This document shows, piece after piece, positions 11,690 to 21,592 of a stretch of DNA of 64,000 nt. The stretch is from Diplonema papillatum (lineage: Eukaryota; Euglenozoa; Diplonemea; Diplonemida; Diplonemidae). Position 1 is the first letter of the stretch. Every line of letters begins with the position of its first letter. The notes beneath the pieces are model-generated. The model did no database searches. It was given only the letters and a program-made list of their open reading frames with translations, and was not told where the DNA came from. The stretch is taken from positions 540,026 to 604,025 of the forward strand of contig JAPJBO010000026.1 in NCBI GenBank assembly GCA_030068145.1, given 5' to 3'. Made by a program: the position numbers and the translations under genes.

Positions 11690-11785
11690 ATGCTAGCCGA
11701 CATAGTTTCTGAGCATGTTCGACATAGTTTCATTAGTTGTCATATATGTCCGAAATAGTTTCAGAAGTTGTCTTACACGTCCACG
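11690..11785 (-). repeat. Short block of the TGTCGGACAT satellite
   Basis: Three degenerate units (ccgacatagtttc, tcgacatagtttcat, ccgaaatagtttcag) belong to the satellite at 13470-13870, in reverse orientation. Confidence 0.65.
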
Positions 11786-12000
11786 GCATAGTTCTCGGAG
11801 AACAGCGAAGCAAGCACCTTCTCGTCCGCCACTATTTCATTTGCAGTCGCCTTGCTCCGCCCGACGCAGTTGACTGGAGGGTTTCGTGACCAGTACCCGA
11901 CACCGCCAGGATTCGAGCTGTTCGAGAAGAACGGGCATCGTTGAAGGTTCTTCAGGACATCAATGAGGTTGAAGAATGGGGGTGATTGCCAGACCTTTTC
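11773..12000 (-). CDS. Probable terminal exon, unidentified
   Basis: A frame ending at 11773 reads LIDVLKNLQRCPFFSNSSNP, then VNCVGRSKATANEIVADEKV and ASLFSENYAVDV. The composition is protein-like, but I do not recognise a family. It may be the last exon of the gene at 12236-12926, or separate. Confidence 0.3.
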   Translation of the reverse strand, partial: EKVWQSPPFFNLIDVLKNLQRCPFFSNSSNPGGVGYWSRNPPVNCVGRSKATANEIVADEKVLASLFSENYAVDV

Positions 12001-12235
12001 GCGCAGGCTCTGGGGGTGACGCCTCACTTGCTTGGTGTCTCTAAACGAGGGGTCGCGGACCGTGGAAAAATGAGGACACGTCACCAAAAAAACAGTAAAA
12101 ACGATGAGGGGTGGAAATCGCTTTTCGGCATCGGCATCCGAGCATTAGGAGACGGGGAAAAACTGATTCAGCTTTACTAGACACTGGGTGATTTCTGTCT
12201 GAGGGGGTCAATGTGGTTTCGGTTCCGCATCTACG

Positions 12236-12926
12236 ACTACATGGCCAACTGTACGACAGAGCGATGATTCTGCTTGATGCCCTGCAGCAGGCGAGTGGGT
12301 CTCGTCGTCACCAACCAGTACTGCCCCTGGTCATTAAGGAGAGGGATGGATGTGACCGTGCTTCCTGGTGGCACTGTGTTCGTCAGCTTCCCACTGAACG
12401 TTCCCCCTTGTACCAATCTTGCATGTGAAGACGGCGAGTTGAACCTTGAACGCGCACGCCATCAGCAGCAGAGTTATGGCATCCGGGGGTGTGCCAACCC
12501 TATTCTGAACTATCGCTTCCGCCCATCTGCCTTCAAATCTTTGCACAATATCCGCACTCAGGGGCTGCGCGAATAGATTCTTCTGCAAGAGGGCATGGGG
12601 GTTAGCTTTCTCTCGGAACTGAAAGAAATACCAAAAGTTAGCTGCTGTTAAGCAGCTGTAGAAGGACCCGTTCTTAGGTGCGGTCGGTGAAAGTTTCACC
12701 CCCGCTCTTACTATGGCTTCGCGCAGCTGACGGGAACAAGTTTCACCCACCACAACCTGTCCCACTGGCCGCACCGGAGCTTCGTCCCCGTGCGTTCTGG
12801 CCTGTGCTTCATTGCGACAACCAGTCCATTCACTTCCTCTTTGTGCTGGGCGGTGTAGGCCATAATCCTGGCGGCGTCTTCCTCGTTCTCAAATGGAAGC
12901 TCGTCCACTGTAACGAGTAGATCCAT
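12236..12926 (-). CDS. Possible OTU-like domain protein, fragmented
   Basis: Several minus-strand frames in series look coding. The first is MDLLVTVDELPFENEEDAAR from 12926. Next comes a frame with PTAPKNGSFYSCL, reminiscent of the D-G-x-C-F/Y start of OTU-type cysteine proteases but with N for D and no Cys in the usual place. Then come an alpha-helical block (SADIVQRFEGRWAEAIVQNR), ITLLLMACAFKVQLAVFTC, and finally TVTSIPLLNDQGQYWLVTTR. Two branch-point-like ctaac motifs with pyrimidine tracts and CAG (near 12616 and 12579) and a possible 49-base intron (donor gtacaagg, acceptor gccaccag) would keep the frame. The usual catalytic His position carries Gln-Tyr. An inactive OTU-like protein or a pseudogene are both possible. 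Confidence 0.3.
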
Positions 12927-13009
12927 TTTTCACTGCAGAACAGATACAGAGGCCACCCCTGCCTGTGACCAGTGACAAGGGTACCCAGGTCGGCCGTGGG
13001 GGGTGTTTG

Positions 13010-13470
13010 GGGGTTTGTTTGCGCATGGCTATTTTGCCGTCCAGTCGCCCACGTGTCAACGTAAAAACTCATTCTCGATTCGATACTCGAACTCAACTTT
13101 TGTGGTACATAATTTGGCTTCAAAAGCAGTCGAACTCAACTTTTGTGGTAATGTGGTTCAAAAGCAGGTTCAGAAGGTACGTGGTTCAGGGCGTGCGTAA
13201 GCAAAGTGATAGGATAGCTGGAGAAGTCTTCAGAAGGTGGTGAGGGTCATGACTGTGTTCTGCCAGAAGGACAGATGGTGAGTAACCTAAAAGTATATAC
13301 GACAACTTCTGAGACGTTCTGGCCTGCAGACACGAATTGCATTCCTCGGACAGCAGGTCGACTTCTTCGGCTTCGTCTCTGTCGTCGTCGTCGGAAGTCT
13401 CGTCGGCGCCTCTTGTGGCAACCCTGGCGGGTAAGCCCATGAAGGTATACCAAAGCTATAGGACATATAA
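13010..13470. repeat. Dispersed repeat, copy 1 (pair with 37432-37925)
   Basis: About 460 bp are nearly identical to 37432-37925, from tgtttgggggtttgtttg to ccatgaaggtataccaaagc. In both places the block is followed directly by the TGTCGGACAT satellite, so block and satellite form one composite repeat. One frame encodes a Ser-rich stretch then PLVATLAGKPMKVYQSYRTY; whether it is ever translated is unknown. Confidence 0.9.
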
Positions 13471-13870
13471 GACAACTCTTTAAACAATGTCGGACATGTA
13501 GGACGACTTTTGAAAGTAAGACAACTTTTGAAACTATGTCGGACATATAAGACAACTTCTGAAACTATGTCGGACATGTAAGGAACCCTTTGAAACTATG
13601 TCAGACATATAAAACAACCTTTGAATCTATGTCGGACATGCACGACAGTTCTGAAACTATGTCGGACATATAAGACAACCTTTGAAACTATGTCGGACAT
13701 GTAAGAAACCCTTTGAAACTATGTCAGACATATAAAACAACCTTTGAATCTATGTCGGACATGCACGACAGTTCTGAAACTATGTCGGACATGTAAGACA
13801 ACTTTCAAAAATATTTCGGACATATAAGACAACTCAGACACTATGTCGGACATATAAGACAGTTTGTTCT
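13470..13870 (+). repeat. TGTCGGACAT satellite array
   Basis: Units of roughly 34-40 bp with the core gaaactatgtcggacatata followed by agacaacttt; spacing is irregular. It includes a higher-order pair (gtcggacatgcacgacagttct followed by gaaactatgtcgg) twice. That order is useful for reading the inversion at 38039-40198. Confidence 0.9.
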
Positions 13871-13877
13871 TCTTTTT

Positions 13878-14436
13878 TTCACCTGATGCCCTTGGGCCCA
13901 ACCCCGCCTAAGTGGAAACGTGCCTGGGCGGAAACATGTTGTTACCGGACAAAATGGTCCAACTGTTTTGTCGTCGCGCGGTCCAACATATTTTCGGTCC
14001 AACATATACCCAGTCCAACTTATTTCTGTTTACGGTAATATTCGGACCATTCCTCAGACGAGTCCATCCCCGAACGCCTGGTCTGTTGGCAGACTTCGTT
14101 CTCTGCCGGAGCTTTGCACGAGATTAGCTGATTAAGTTCCACTTTTTCTCAGATTCGGTCCTGCTTCAGTTTCCGTTAGGTTTCCGCAATCGTGAGCAGC
14201 ATAAACTCAAGAGGTCTAGTCAAGTATTTCCTGCAGCATACTTCTAGGGTCAACGACAAAACGGATTCTATACCGTAAACAGAAATAAGTTGGACCGGAT
14301 ATATGTTGGACCGGAAATATGTTGGACCGGACAAAAGTTGGACCGCGCGACGACAACCCAGTTGGACCGGTCCAACATATTTCCGCCCGGGCACGTTTCC
14401 ACTTAGGCGGGTTTGGGCCGAGGGGCATCAGGTGAA
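13878..14436. mobile_element. MITE with about 165-bp terminal inverted repeats
   Basis: The left arm starts ttcacctgatgcccttgggc and runs to ctgtttacggtaat near 14040. The right arm is its reverse complement, from about 14268 to 14436. Both arms contain tandem ttggaccgg units. The centre (about 225 bp) has no coding capacity. Parts recur at 15825-15890 (arm) and 36125-36230 (centre), so this is a family. No clear target duplication is visible. Confidence 0.85.
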
Positions 14437-14443
14437 ATAAGAA

Positions 14444-14734
14444 ATGTCCCTTGCCAAATGGGTAGTCAAGCGCGAGAGATGCGAAGCACTCGAACAAGCC
14501 GTGGCGGGAAACGGCGCGGTGACAAAGAAGCAGGCGTTGGCGATCCAAGCAGAAGTGCGCGACAAGAACAAGGCAAAGGATGCAGCGCCACGGCAAGAAG
14601 GAGGTGGAGTGGTGCGAAACCGACAAGGAAAAGATCGTGAACTGCGTAAGGGCGTACGGCTTGAACGGTGCGGCAATGGTCAGCGGACGGGAACGAGAGA
14701 CCGCTGCCCAAAGGAAGCGCGAAGCGGTTTTATG
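14444..14734 (+). CDS. Small unidentified coding fragment with a frameshift
   Basis: Starting just outside the MITE, frame one reads MSLAKWVVKRERCEALEQAV and continues to about codon 50. A second frame then reads EWCETDKEKIVNCVRAYGLN and AMVSGRERETAAQRKREAVL and stops at 14732-14734. The change of frame near 14590 suggests a decayed gene or one missing an exon boundary. The family is unknown. Confidence 0.25.
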
Positions 14735-14743
14735 ACGATTCTG

Positions 14744-15392
14744 TCAAACTCGATGACGGGAAGGCGAGCGATTGGCGCCGCCACCCACGGGCTCGCCGGA
14801 CGCCTGACCGGCGAGGATGGCGTAGCTCGGCAGAGTGCCGCACCTCTGCAGGTAGGCCAGGGCGAGTTCCGGGAAGACGAAGAGGATTGCCCAGAGGCGC
14901 TCCATGGCATCGGCGGGCGGAGGCTTCGAGCGGAGGCGGCTCTTCGCGTCGAGATCGGCGTCCATCGTCAGCCGGGATTGCACAGCTGCAGGGGCGTCAC
15001 ACCCGACGAAGAGGTGGAGCAGCGGGGCCAACGACCGGGTGCCGCAAATAGGGCACGGGAGAAACGCCTGTCTGCGATCCGCCCTCGAGAGGTCGCGCCA
15101 TTCGGTGGCGTACATGGTCATCACCAGGTGGTGGTGGCCAGTGCGGAGCTGCCGCACCTCTTTCCGCCCGTGGTGCCAAGTGCTTGGGGCGGGGGATGCG
15201 GCGGCCAGAGAACAACCTGGCGAACGACGACGGGTTCCTGAGGAGGGTGGCCCTGTCCAAGGCGTCTCGTGCTCCAGCTTCACTGCTCTCCAGCCAGAGG
15301 ACGGAACGATAGCGGCAGTGGCGGGAAACAGGGGCCGTCCGGCCCTGTTGTCAGAAAAGCAGCTGTTCAGGCTGCTTACTGTTGCCGGGTGA
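14744..15392 (-). pseudogene. C-terminal fragment of a LINE-type reverse transcriptase
   Basis: The minus frame has RQLRTGHHHLVMTMYATEW and then a CX2CX9HX4C knuckle (CPICGTRSLAPLLHLFVGC). Spacing is identical to the knuckles of the LINEs at 25250 and 42830. This knuckle follows the RT domain in many APE-type non-LTR elements. No catalytic RT motifs are left. The plus-strand frame over the same bases is a shadow. Confidence 0.6.
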
Positions 15393-15479
15393 CTGACTAC
15401 GTCCTTCGTCAGCAACTCAGCACGAGGGATAGTGAAGGCGTCTGCTGAACCGGAGCGCTTAGAAAGTGCAAACACTCTG

Positions 15480-15825
15480 TCGGTAGGCTGGGCTCATACG
15501 TTTTCCTTCACTTTCAGCCAACCTCGATCCACCTCGTTTACACTCTGCATTTTTGCGTTTGCTCTACCAAAAGCAATGGGCCCTCGGCACGACAACCACA
15601 ACCGATGCGATCTATGGGTAGGGCTATGGCTACCCATGGCTGTACCATGGGGCAGGGTGCTTCGTTGCGAGTGCTTGATGGGACACGGCGGGTTACGCAG
15701 TGCCGCGCAGTGGTCTAGAACGCCTGGTGGTGGGCTCATGCGCGACGGGCGGGGGAGGTGAAGCGAGTGCTGTTCAGTGGCCAGCCGCGAGATTTCACCA
15801 AGTACACAGGACCCCCCCCGAAAAA
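15480..15825. other. No gene seen
   Basis: The only notable motif is a near-palindromic ggctatggctacccatggctgtaccatgg at about 15625-15655. No recognisable protein is encoded. Confidence 0.3.
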
Positions 15826-15889
15826 AGTTGGACCCGACAAGAGTTGGACCGTTTTGTCCGGTCCAACATATTTCTGTTTACGGTAACTG

Positions 15890-16885
15890 GAATACGACAA
15901 AGTGGATGCATAATCCGCTTTGTCGCGACAAACTGGATTATAATCTTTGTCGCAGCGGATTATTCGTGGATTTTACCAGTAATAATCCACTTTGTTGCTT
16001 TTGATAATCCACTTTGTCGCTTCTGGCAACTTGCATGAATTGTATAGGCTTTCACAAAAGGTTCCCCACAGGGAAAGTGACTATTTTGAGCTGTTTGCGT
16101 TCATTGAAACCATCAAAAATGAGTTTAGGTCCGTCTTTTAACCGCGAAACGACATCACAATTTTTTGCACCTCTCGTCCAACTTCGTCGCGGTTCAACAC
16201 AAATTGTGTTGGGGGGACCCTTTCAAAAGATTTCCCCATTTATTTGAGACTCTCAAACGTGAAAAATGGGGCCTTTCGTCTTCACAATTCACGCTGTCGC
16301 GCACGGGTCACGGGTACCTGGGGGCCTACAAGGGGACAAAGGGAACAAGACCACAGAGATGCATTTTCCTTCGTAAGAAGGGTGCCTTCGATTCGCAGGT
16401 GCGAGTACCGAATCCTTATTGTCGTCAACACGGTAACCAACACTGCCATCTCGTTCACTTTGCAAGTTTCTTCCGTGTCTGAACATTAACTTGGCATCAC
16501 TCAGTGCGGACAAGTGGATGATGAAAGGAAAGTGCGAACGAATGCCAGTACCCACTCTCCAGGCTCACGCGATACAACTGTCAGAATCTCCCCGACGGCA
16601 AACGCGAGTCTCTCCAGTTCGGTGCCCCTCGTTTGATTTAGCTGGTGATACTTTGAAGTAGTTAGGCTCTCTCATAATCTCTTGTTCTAACGTGCATATA
16701 TAGCCCCCATGGTCCCTGACCCCCCTCGGAAGGCCCCTGAGGTACCCAAAGGACCCCCTTGTGACCCCCCACAAATGCCCCATACGGGGCGACGAAGTGG
16801 ATTGGGCGACAAAGTGGACTGGCGACAAAGTGGATTATAATCCACTTTGTCGTAATCCAGTTATATAGACTCCACTTTGTCGTTT
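15890..16885. mobile_element. Inverted-repeat element with GACAAAGTGGAT ends
   Basis: The left end carries several gacaaagtggat/atccactttgtcg units (15894-16022); the right end carries the same in inverted order (16785-16882), including the palindrome gtggattataatccac. The interior of about 760 bp has no transposase. A block at 16130-16270 (ggggggaccctttcaaaaga) is related to 21670-21700. It is probably non-autonomous. Confidence 0.6.
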
Positions 16886-16894
16886 TCCCTACTT

Positions 16895-17404
16895 CTAAGA
16901 AATGAAATTGGTGTGCAGACCTAGGTCACATTCTTCGCAGATCTCATCGTCGTCCTTCGCGGCGGCGGCAGCGGCTTTTGCTTGCTCCATTCGTTGCTTG
17001 AGGTTTTTGTCGTACATCTCTTTCCTGAGCTCTTCAAGCTCCTTTGGCGTGCCCAGATCGCTTGTGTAGTCTCCCTTGGCCGCTAATTCAAGAATGGCTA
17101 CCTGATCGTCAGCCGTGACGCCCGCGCCCTCATCGAGGGCGAGAAGCTTCATGACGGGGCCGATCTCGTCGGCTTCGGTTTCGAGGAGCCTTTCCTTGAA
17201 ATGCGAGAGGACTGCGATTCCGAAGGAAATGAGGTACTCAAATCCTCTTACCAGGAACGCACGCAGGAAGGTGTACACATTTTCAACGTCGAGACAGTGG
17301 AGTCCCAGACCACAGAACCATTTCCGAGTATACATTTCGGGGAAGGTCAAGCCGTTGTCGTCGAAGTGTTTCATCACATCTGGCACGTGCTTTGCTGCGA
17401 TGTG
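16895..17404 (-). CDS. TBC-domain Rab GTPase-activating protein, exon 3
   Basis: The last exon: acceptor ccccccacag at 17406-17405, phase 0, stop at 16895-16897, 169 codons. It completes the TBC domain with HVPDVMKHFDDNGLTFPEMY, RKWFCGLGLHCLDVENVYTF and LRAFLVRGFEYLISFGIAVL, which match the usual P-x-L-x-x-H, K-W-F and G-x-x-x-L positions. The tail is helical, Ala/Lys-rich (KAAAAAAKDDDEICEEC) and ends LHTNFIS. The preceding exon is 12 kb away at 29426-29569; joining K|H gives the expected spacing between the E-D-V and P-D-V helices of the domain, so I see no missing exon. Confidence 0.8.
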   Translation of the reverse strand, partial: HIAAKHVPDVMKHFDDNGLTFPEMYTRKWFCGLGLHCLDVENVYTFLRAFLVRGFEYLISFGIAVLSHFKERLLETEADEIGPVMKLLALDEGAGVTADDQVAILELAAKGDYTSDLGTPKELEELRKEMYDKNLKQRMEQAKAAAAAAKDDDEICEECDLGLHTNFIS

Positions 17405-17549
17405 CTGTGGGGGGAACAGGTTTCTTAGCCCATAGTGAAAGAACAGGGAAGTACTAAGGTTTGAAGTTGCAGATATCTGTAGCGACAGCCTGCATAGAGT
17501 AGTCAAAGGTAGTCACTACCTCTTGGCTCGTACTGTGTCGTGCATCAGG

Positions 17550-17905
17550 CGCACTTGCACTCCTTGGCGCCTGCTCCGTTGCGGTGTTTGCTGTTCTGAC
17601 CAATGCGTTCCACGTCTGAAGGGTCCTTGCATGAAGTTCGCGCCTTCTGTGGGTATACAGACTTGATCACGGAGCTTACTCTTGAGATCTGGTGTGGAGG
17701 GCCATCGTTACCTGACAAAACCCACTCATGCAGCCCGAGTTCAGCCCCGCGCATCTAGCGCTCACAAGGCAACCCGTGATCACTTCGGTGTGAGGGATCA
17801 GTCCTGACCGAGCCTAATGCCTGCCGGGCGCCTGCTCCGTTGCGGTGTTTTGAAAACTAGGTAACTTTGTGCCCAGCGGTCCTACGAATCATGTTCCACG
17901 GCCTG
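17550..17905. repeat. Dispersed repeat, copy 1 (pair with 22260-22790)
   Basis: Shared text includes ggcgcctgctccgttgcggt, ttccacgtctgaagggtcct and gtgatcacttcggtgtgagg. The second locus carries two adjacent, slightly different copies. No coding role is seen. Confidence 0.9.
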
Positions 17906-18301
17906 TGATTCGTACTTTCAAACTTAACTTAACCAAACTCCGACCAACCGGACATATATGTCCGGTTTAATCTGGAATTTGTTGTAGGTGTGCTAGGGGG
18001 CGCCAAAGAATTCCCAGGAAATATGGAATTCACCCATTTCGAGCATATCTTTTCATTGTCGCCCTCGAACGTCAAAAGATCGTCAGCAATGACGTTTGCA
18101 ACAATGTGGCAAGATTGGGGGAAACCCCGGAAAATCGGCTTCTTTGTGGGAAGCTAGCTAATTTCGTGCAAAGCGCCGGCAGAGAACAAACTCCACCGAA
18201 TACGAATTTTCTTGCCTGTGGGTTTCGGGCTCTGGCGCTTTCCGGGACTGGCGACACTACATAGGGTCGAATATGCTTTTCCACACTGACTTTTTTCGAG
18301 C

Positions 18302-18535
18302 TTCCGGGTATGACTTAGTGGTCTTCGGGCCTGCCCCGGTTGCTGCGCGTGATTTCTGATAGACTTAGTGGTTCTTCGCGGCCTGCTATCAGTTACCCCG
18401 CCTTCTTTTTTCAAGATTCCCGGGTATGACTTAGTGGTCTTCGGGCCTGCCCCGGTTGCTGCGCGTGATCTCGATAGACTTAGTGGTTCTTCGCGGCCTG
18501 CTATCAGTTTCTCCGCCTTCTTTTTTCAAGCTTCT
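18302..18535 (+). repeat. Tandem duplication, about 118-bp unit x 2
   Basis: The block cgggtatgacttagtggtct through ccttcttttttcaag occurs twice head to tail with only a few differences. Confidence 0.9.
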
Positions 18536-19084
18536 GGGTATGCTAGATATTGCAAGAACACAACTGCAAAGCTACTACAAACGGATAGTGTTACAAAGGC
18601 GAACGAATCATGCGAGAACCTACGTAGGGGCCCCTCAACAGCTTTCAGAACGGCAAGTCAAGAAAAGGATAAGTTTGCACATTCTACTTCCGTCTGATCT
18701 GCATGTTCCCCAGTTCTACCCTCCGTTGATCTGTTGTGTGTATTCGCAACGACTTCATCCGGGTCCTATGCGGCTCCAATACGACAAAACTGCATGCGGT
18801 CCTGACCAGGTAACATCCTCCTACCTGAAAATGTCTAACCACGACTACGGATTTGGTGCCATCGAGGCAGCCATGGAGTGTAAGTATGCCAACGGGGCTT
18901 AGTAGTATCGGGCTGCCGTGCCTACTAGTTCCCGTAAAGTATTTGTTTCCCTTGACCTGTGCCATGTCGGACGGTAGGTTTTCCGCGTCAGCCTCATTTC
19001 AATCCTGGAGACAAAAGCACTCACACAATAAAGACTAGCCCATTTCACGGGCCAAAACTGCCTTTGTTGCAGAAATCGGCAACA

Positions 19085-19390
19085 AAGGCAAGCGATGACA
19101 GAACAGCGCACACGAAGACGACCGGCTCTGAAGAGACCCGCGCCGCAAGCTGCGCGAGCAGAGGGTGCCAAGCAAACCAGGAAGGAAGGCGAGGAGATTC
19201 AGATGGCACAGCAGGACGCCCGCGAGGGATCACCGAGGTCGAAAGACAGAAAAGGGAAAGCAGGCGTGGCCGGCTTGAAAAGCTGCAAGCGCGGAGAAGG
19301 GCACAGGTACAGAGCAGTCCACATGCAGACGAGCAGTGAAGCGGCCCACATCACAGAGGTCTATCACACTGGCTCCGGATTACTTAGGGT
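19085..19390 (+). pseudogene. Fragment of a LINE tail (same family as 56380-57735)
   Basis: The sequence is clearly related to 57240-57530: both carry gacgaccggctctgaagag, gcacagcaggacgcccg and a later gagcagt..agcggccc. It encodes the Lys/Arg/Gln-rich C-terminal region (RRPALKRPAPQAARAEGAKQ). It is truncated on both sides. Confidence 0.75.
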
Positions 19391-19477
19391 CCTCGCAAAA
19401 TCCAATGAAATTGCTTGCCCAATGGGACTCCCCTTGGGCACATTTCGCACTGGGGACTAGTCCCCAGGAACCCGTAT

Positions 19478-19575
19478 CAAAAATATTTATCGGAAACAAA
19501 AAGATATTTATCGGAAACAAAAAAATATTTATCGGAAACAGAAAAATATTCATCGGAAACAAAAAAATATTTTCC
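19478..19575 (+). repeat. 21-bp tandem repeat, about 4-5 units
   Basis: The unit is atatttatcggaaacaaaaa plus one base. Being 7 codons long, it stays open and would encode KIFIGNK repeats. AT-rich sequence with gttaacaat motifs follows to about 19740. Confidence 0.85.
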
Positions 19576-19790
19576 CCACTTAAGTGCTTCCGATATGGTT
19601 TTGTCTCTAAAATCTAATAATTTGGGGCGGATTTCGGAAATCTAATAATAGGTAATAATCGTGATTATCTGCCAACCGTGTAATATTGTTAACATTTCCA
19701 CTTATTGTTAACATTTTGACTTGTTAACAATAATCGGGAGGGGGGTTTACGCGGGTTGTGGCCTCTCTTGATCATGGAGTACACGCTCCT

Positions 19791-20094
19791 TTAAATCTCC
19801 ACGCGCAAGTCTTGCCAGTGGTTGGTCTGTCGTATCATTCTGATGAGAGCCTTTGAATATTCCACTGGCTTGCGATTTGGGGGCTGTGGAGAGCTCGTGG
19901 GTGTAGCGTGTTCCGTAGTTCTTTGGCTGGATGGAAAGGGGTGCATGGTGTGGGTCAGGTCGGTCTACTCGTATGCGTACTCCAAGAAAAACGACGTCGT
20001 CGTGTGCTGTTGTGGTGTTCTTGTAACGCGTATGGTAAAGGTGTTGAGGTGGAGGTGTCGTTCCCCAGTTGAAGAAGTCATCGATGAAGCGGAC
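19791..20094 (-). pseudogene. Degraded reverse transcriptase (Penelope/DIRS-like palm end)
   Basis: The minus frame starts VRFIDDFF, an F-I-D-D version of the RT motif C box. It continues to DDVVFLGVRIRVD, LSIQPKNYGTRYTHELS and GIFKG; after a one-base shift it reads LIRMIRQTNHWQDLRVEI and stops at 19791. The order (x-D-D, then F-L-x-V, then K-x-Y, then F-K-G-x-L-I-R) fits Penelope-like or related RTs rather than the LINEs here. Stops directly upstream and the frameshift show it is dead. Confidence 0.5.
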
Positions 20095-20279
20095 CTACGG
20101 GTGGGAGGTTCGGTTCCCGCCGGTGGACTTTTTTCCGGGTCCGCACTCAGCATCAAAGGTTCGCCAGGGGCGGTCCGGGGGGGCCCTCCCCCCGGGTACG
20201 CGCCCTGAACTTGCCATCATCCCGAAAGGTCCCCGCACCGTGCTTGCCACCAAACACCGTGCTTGGCAGCAGGGTTCAA

Positions 20280-20530
20280 CGGGGCAGAAGGTACGGGTTG
20301 CACAAACGCCGGACTGGACAAAAAGGTGCGGGTTTGCACAAATGCCGGATTGGGCAAAAAGGTTCGGGTTTGCACCAACGCCGGACTGGGCAAAACGGTT
20401 CGGGTTGGACAAACGCCGGATCGGCAAAAGGTTCGGGTTTGCACAAACGCCGGACTGGGCAAAAGGGTTCGGGTTGCACAAATGCCGGAGGTTCGGGTTT
20501 GCACAAACGCCGGACTGAGCAAAAGGTTAC
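20280..20530 (+). repeat. 36-bp tandem repeat, about 7 units
   Basis: The unit is gcacaaacgccggactgggc followed by aaaaaggttcgggttt, with small deletions. The flank cctctagactcgctaagggt and one unit recur at 62090-62190. Open frames on both strands come from the unit being 12 codons. Confidence 0.9.
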
Positions 20531-21329
20531 CTCTAGACTCGCTAAGGGTGGTCCTAACACCCATGTATGTGTGTGTGTCTTTTTTAGGGCTCGGATGGCA
20601 CCCTTGAGGATTCCCGAGAGCTCGAGATGGGCATTCGTAAGGGTCGCTTTAGGGGACTCTCTTTTGGTTTGCTTCTTGACTGGAGTTCAGTATGTGGGAC
20701 CCAATTGCAGTGTCTTCAAATTTCGTAGCACTCAAGTTTCGTCTGCTCAAGAGCACTTGATTTCAGTGTGCGAGGTCCGAATTTCAGTGTGTTCAAATTG
20801 CGTAGCAACACACTGTATCCACAACGACACTGCATTGGTGAGTCCATGCAGAGCTACGAGCCGGCCCACGGTTTAGTGTCTTCTGGAGACCTTGTGTTGT
20901 TCCTGCGCGGGAGGCATCTACCACAACTTCATCTGCCGTGGCCTGTTCAGCCGGCACGATCTGCTGAGCTGACAGGATTGGGGCAGCAGCGGAATCTCGA
21001 AGAAAAGCGCAGCGTATTGTATTGTTGCGTCTTGATTTGACCCTGGATATATTTGCGCAAGCACTCCATGACAAATTCCAGCAGAACTCAACCAAGCGGA
21101 AACAGTCACAAGGTTTTTCCCTAAGGCCCGCGGGTACATCTTTTTTCCGGTACGTCTTGTTTCCGGTACATAATTGTTCCGGTACGTCTTTTTTACAAGT
21201 ACGGTATGACATTTGCGGAAAGAAATGTAAAAACGGGTTCGCCCTAAACCCAGTAGGTAAGAGAGTGAGTGCAAGAATCCCGGATTAAAGTGGCTCACCG
21301 ACGACTAGAACTCTCCTATTGGCATGGTA

Positions 21330-21460
21330 GTGAAACGCGCGTTACGCTCTCGCTATTTATTTATTTTCGGGAGGTCTGCGGGCGTGAGCGTGGGCGTGAT
21401 TCGCGCACGTACCAAAAAAAGCCCGTTTTGGTACGCGCGTGGTACGCGCGTGAAGAGCGT
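21330..21460. repeat. GCGCGTGA-rich foldback (relative at 29170-29290)
   Basis: Both sites combine gcgcgtga motifs with an aaaaaa..cc/cgttttt core (accaaaaaaagcccgttttggt here, ctaaaaaagctccgttttttgg there). This suggests a small dispersed foldback family. Both sites lie in the TBC intron. Confidence 0.5.
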
Positions 21461-21514
21461 GGGAAGAAATGCGTAGTTTTGTTTCAGGTGAATTTCCCTT
21501 ATATCCCACCACTT

Positions 21515-21592
21515 CAAATTTTGTTCCCTTATATCCCAATGGGATTACCTTGGGCAAGGCAATCCCATTGGGATATAAGGGAACAAAATTTG
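21515..21592. repeat. 78-bp near-perfect palindrome
   Basis: Arms of caaattttgttcccttatat followed by cccaatggg face their reverse complement with one mismatch. Half-arms continue to 21655. It is the same family as the palindrome at 23329-23404. Confidence 0.9.

Noticed and set aside
14735-15241. Second half of the 265-codon plus frame from 14444
   Set aside because: It is antisense to the RT knuckle on the minus strand and rich in Arg/Gly from GC bias.
17760-17830. Possible tRNA or small RNA in the repeat gatcacttcggtgtgagggatc
   Set aside because: It forms a short hairpin, but no cloverleaf or snRNA boxes could be drawn, and it repeats only as part of a dispersed repeat.
18680-18890. Plus-strand exon ending at a strong gtaagtat donor
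   Set aside because: No start, acceptor or recognisable protein around MSNHDYGFGAIEAAME; the next acceptor leads into a LINE fragment. A nested gene is possible but unsupported.
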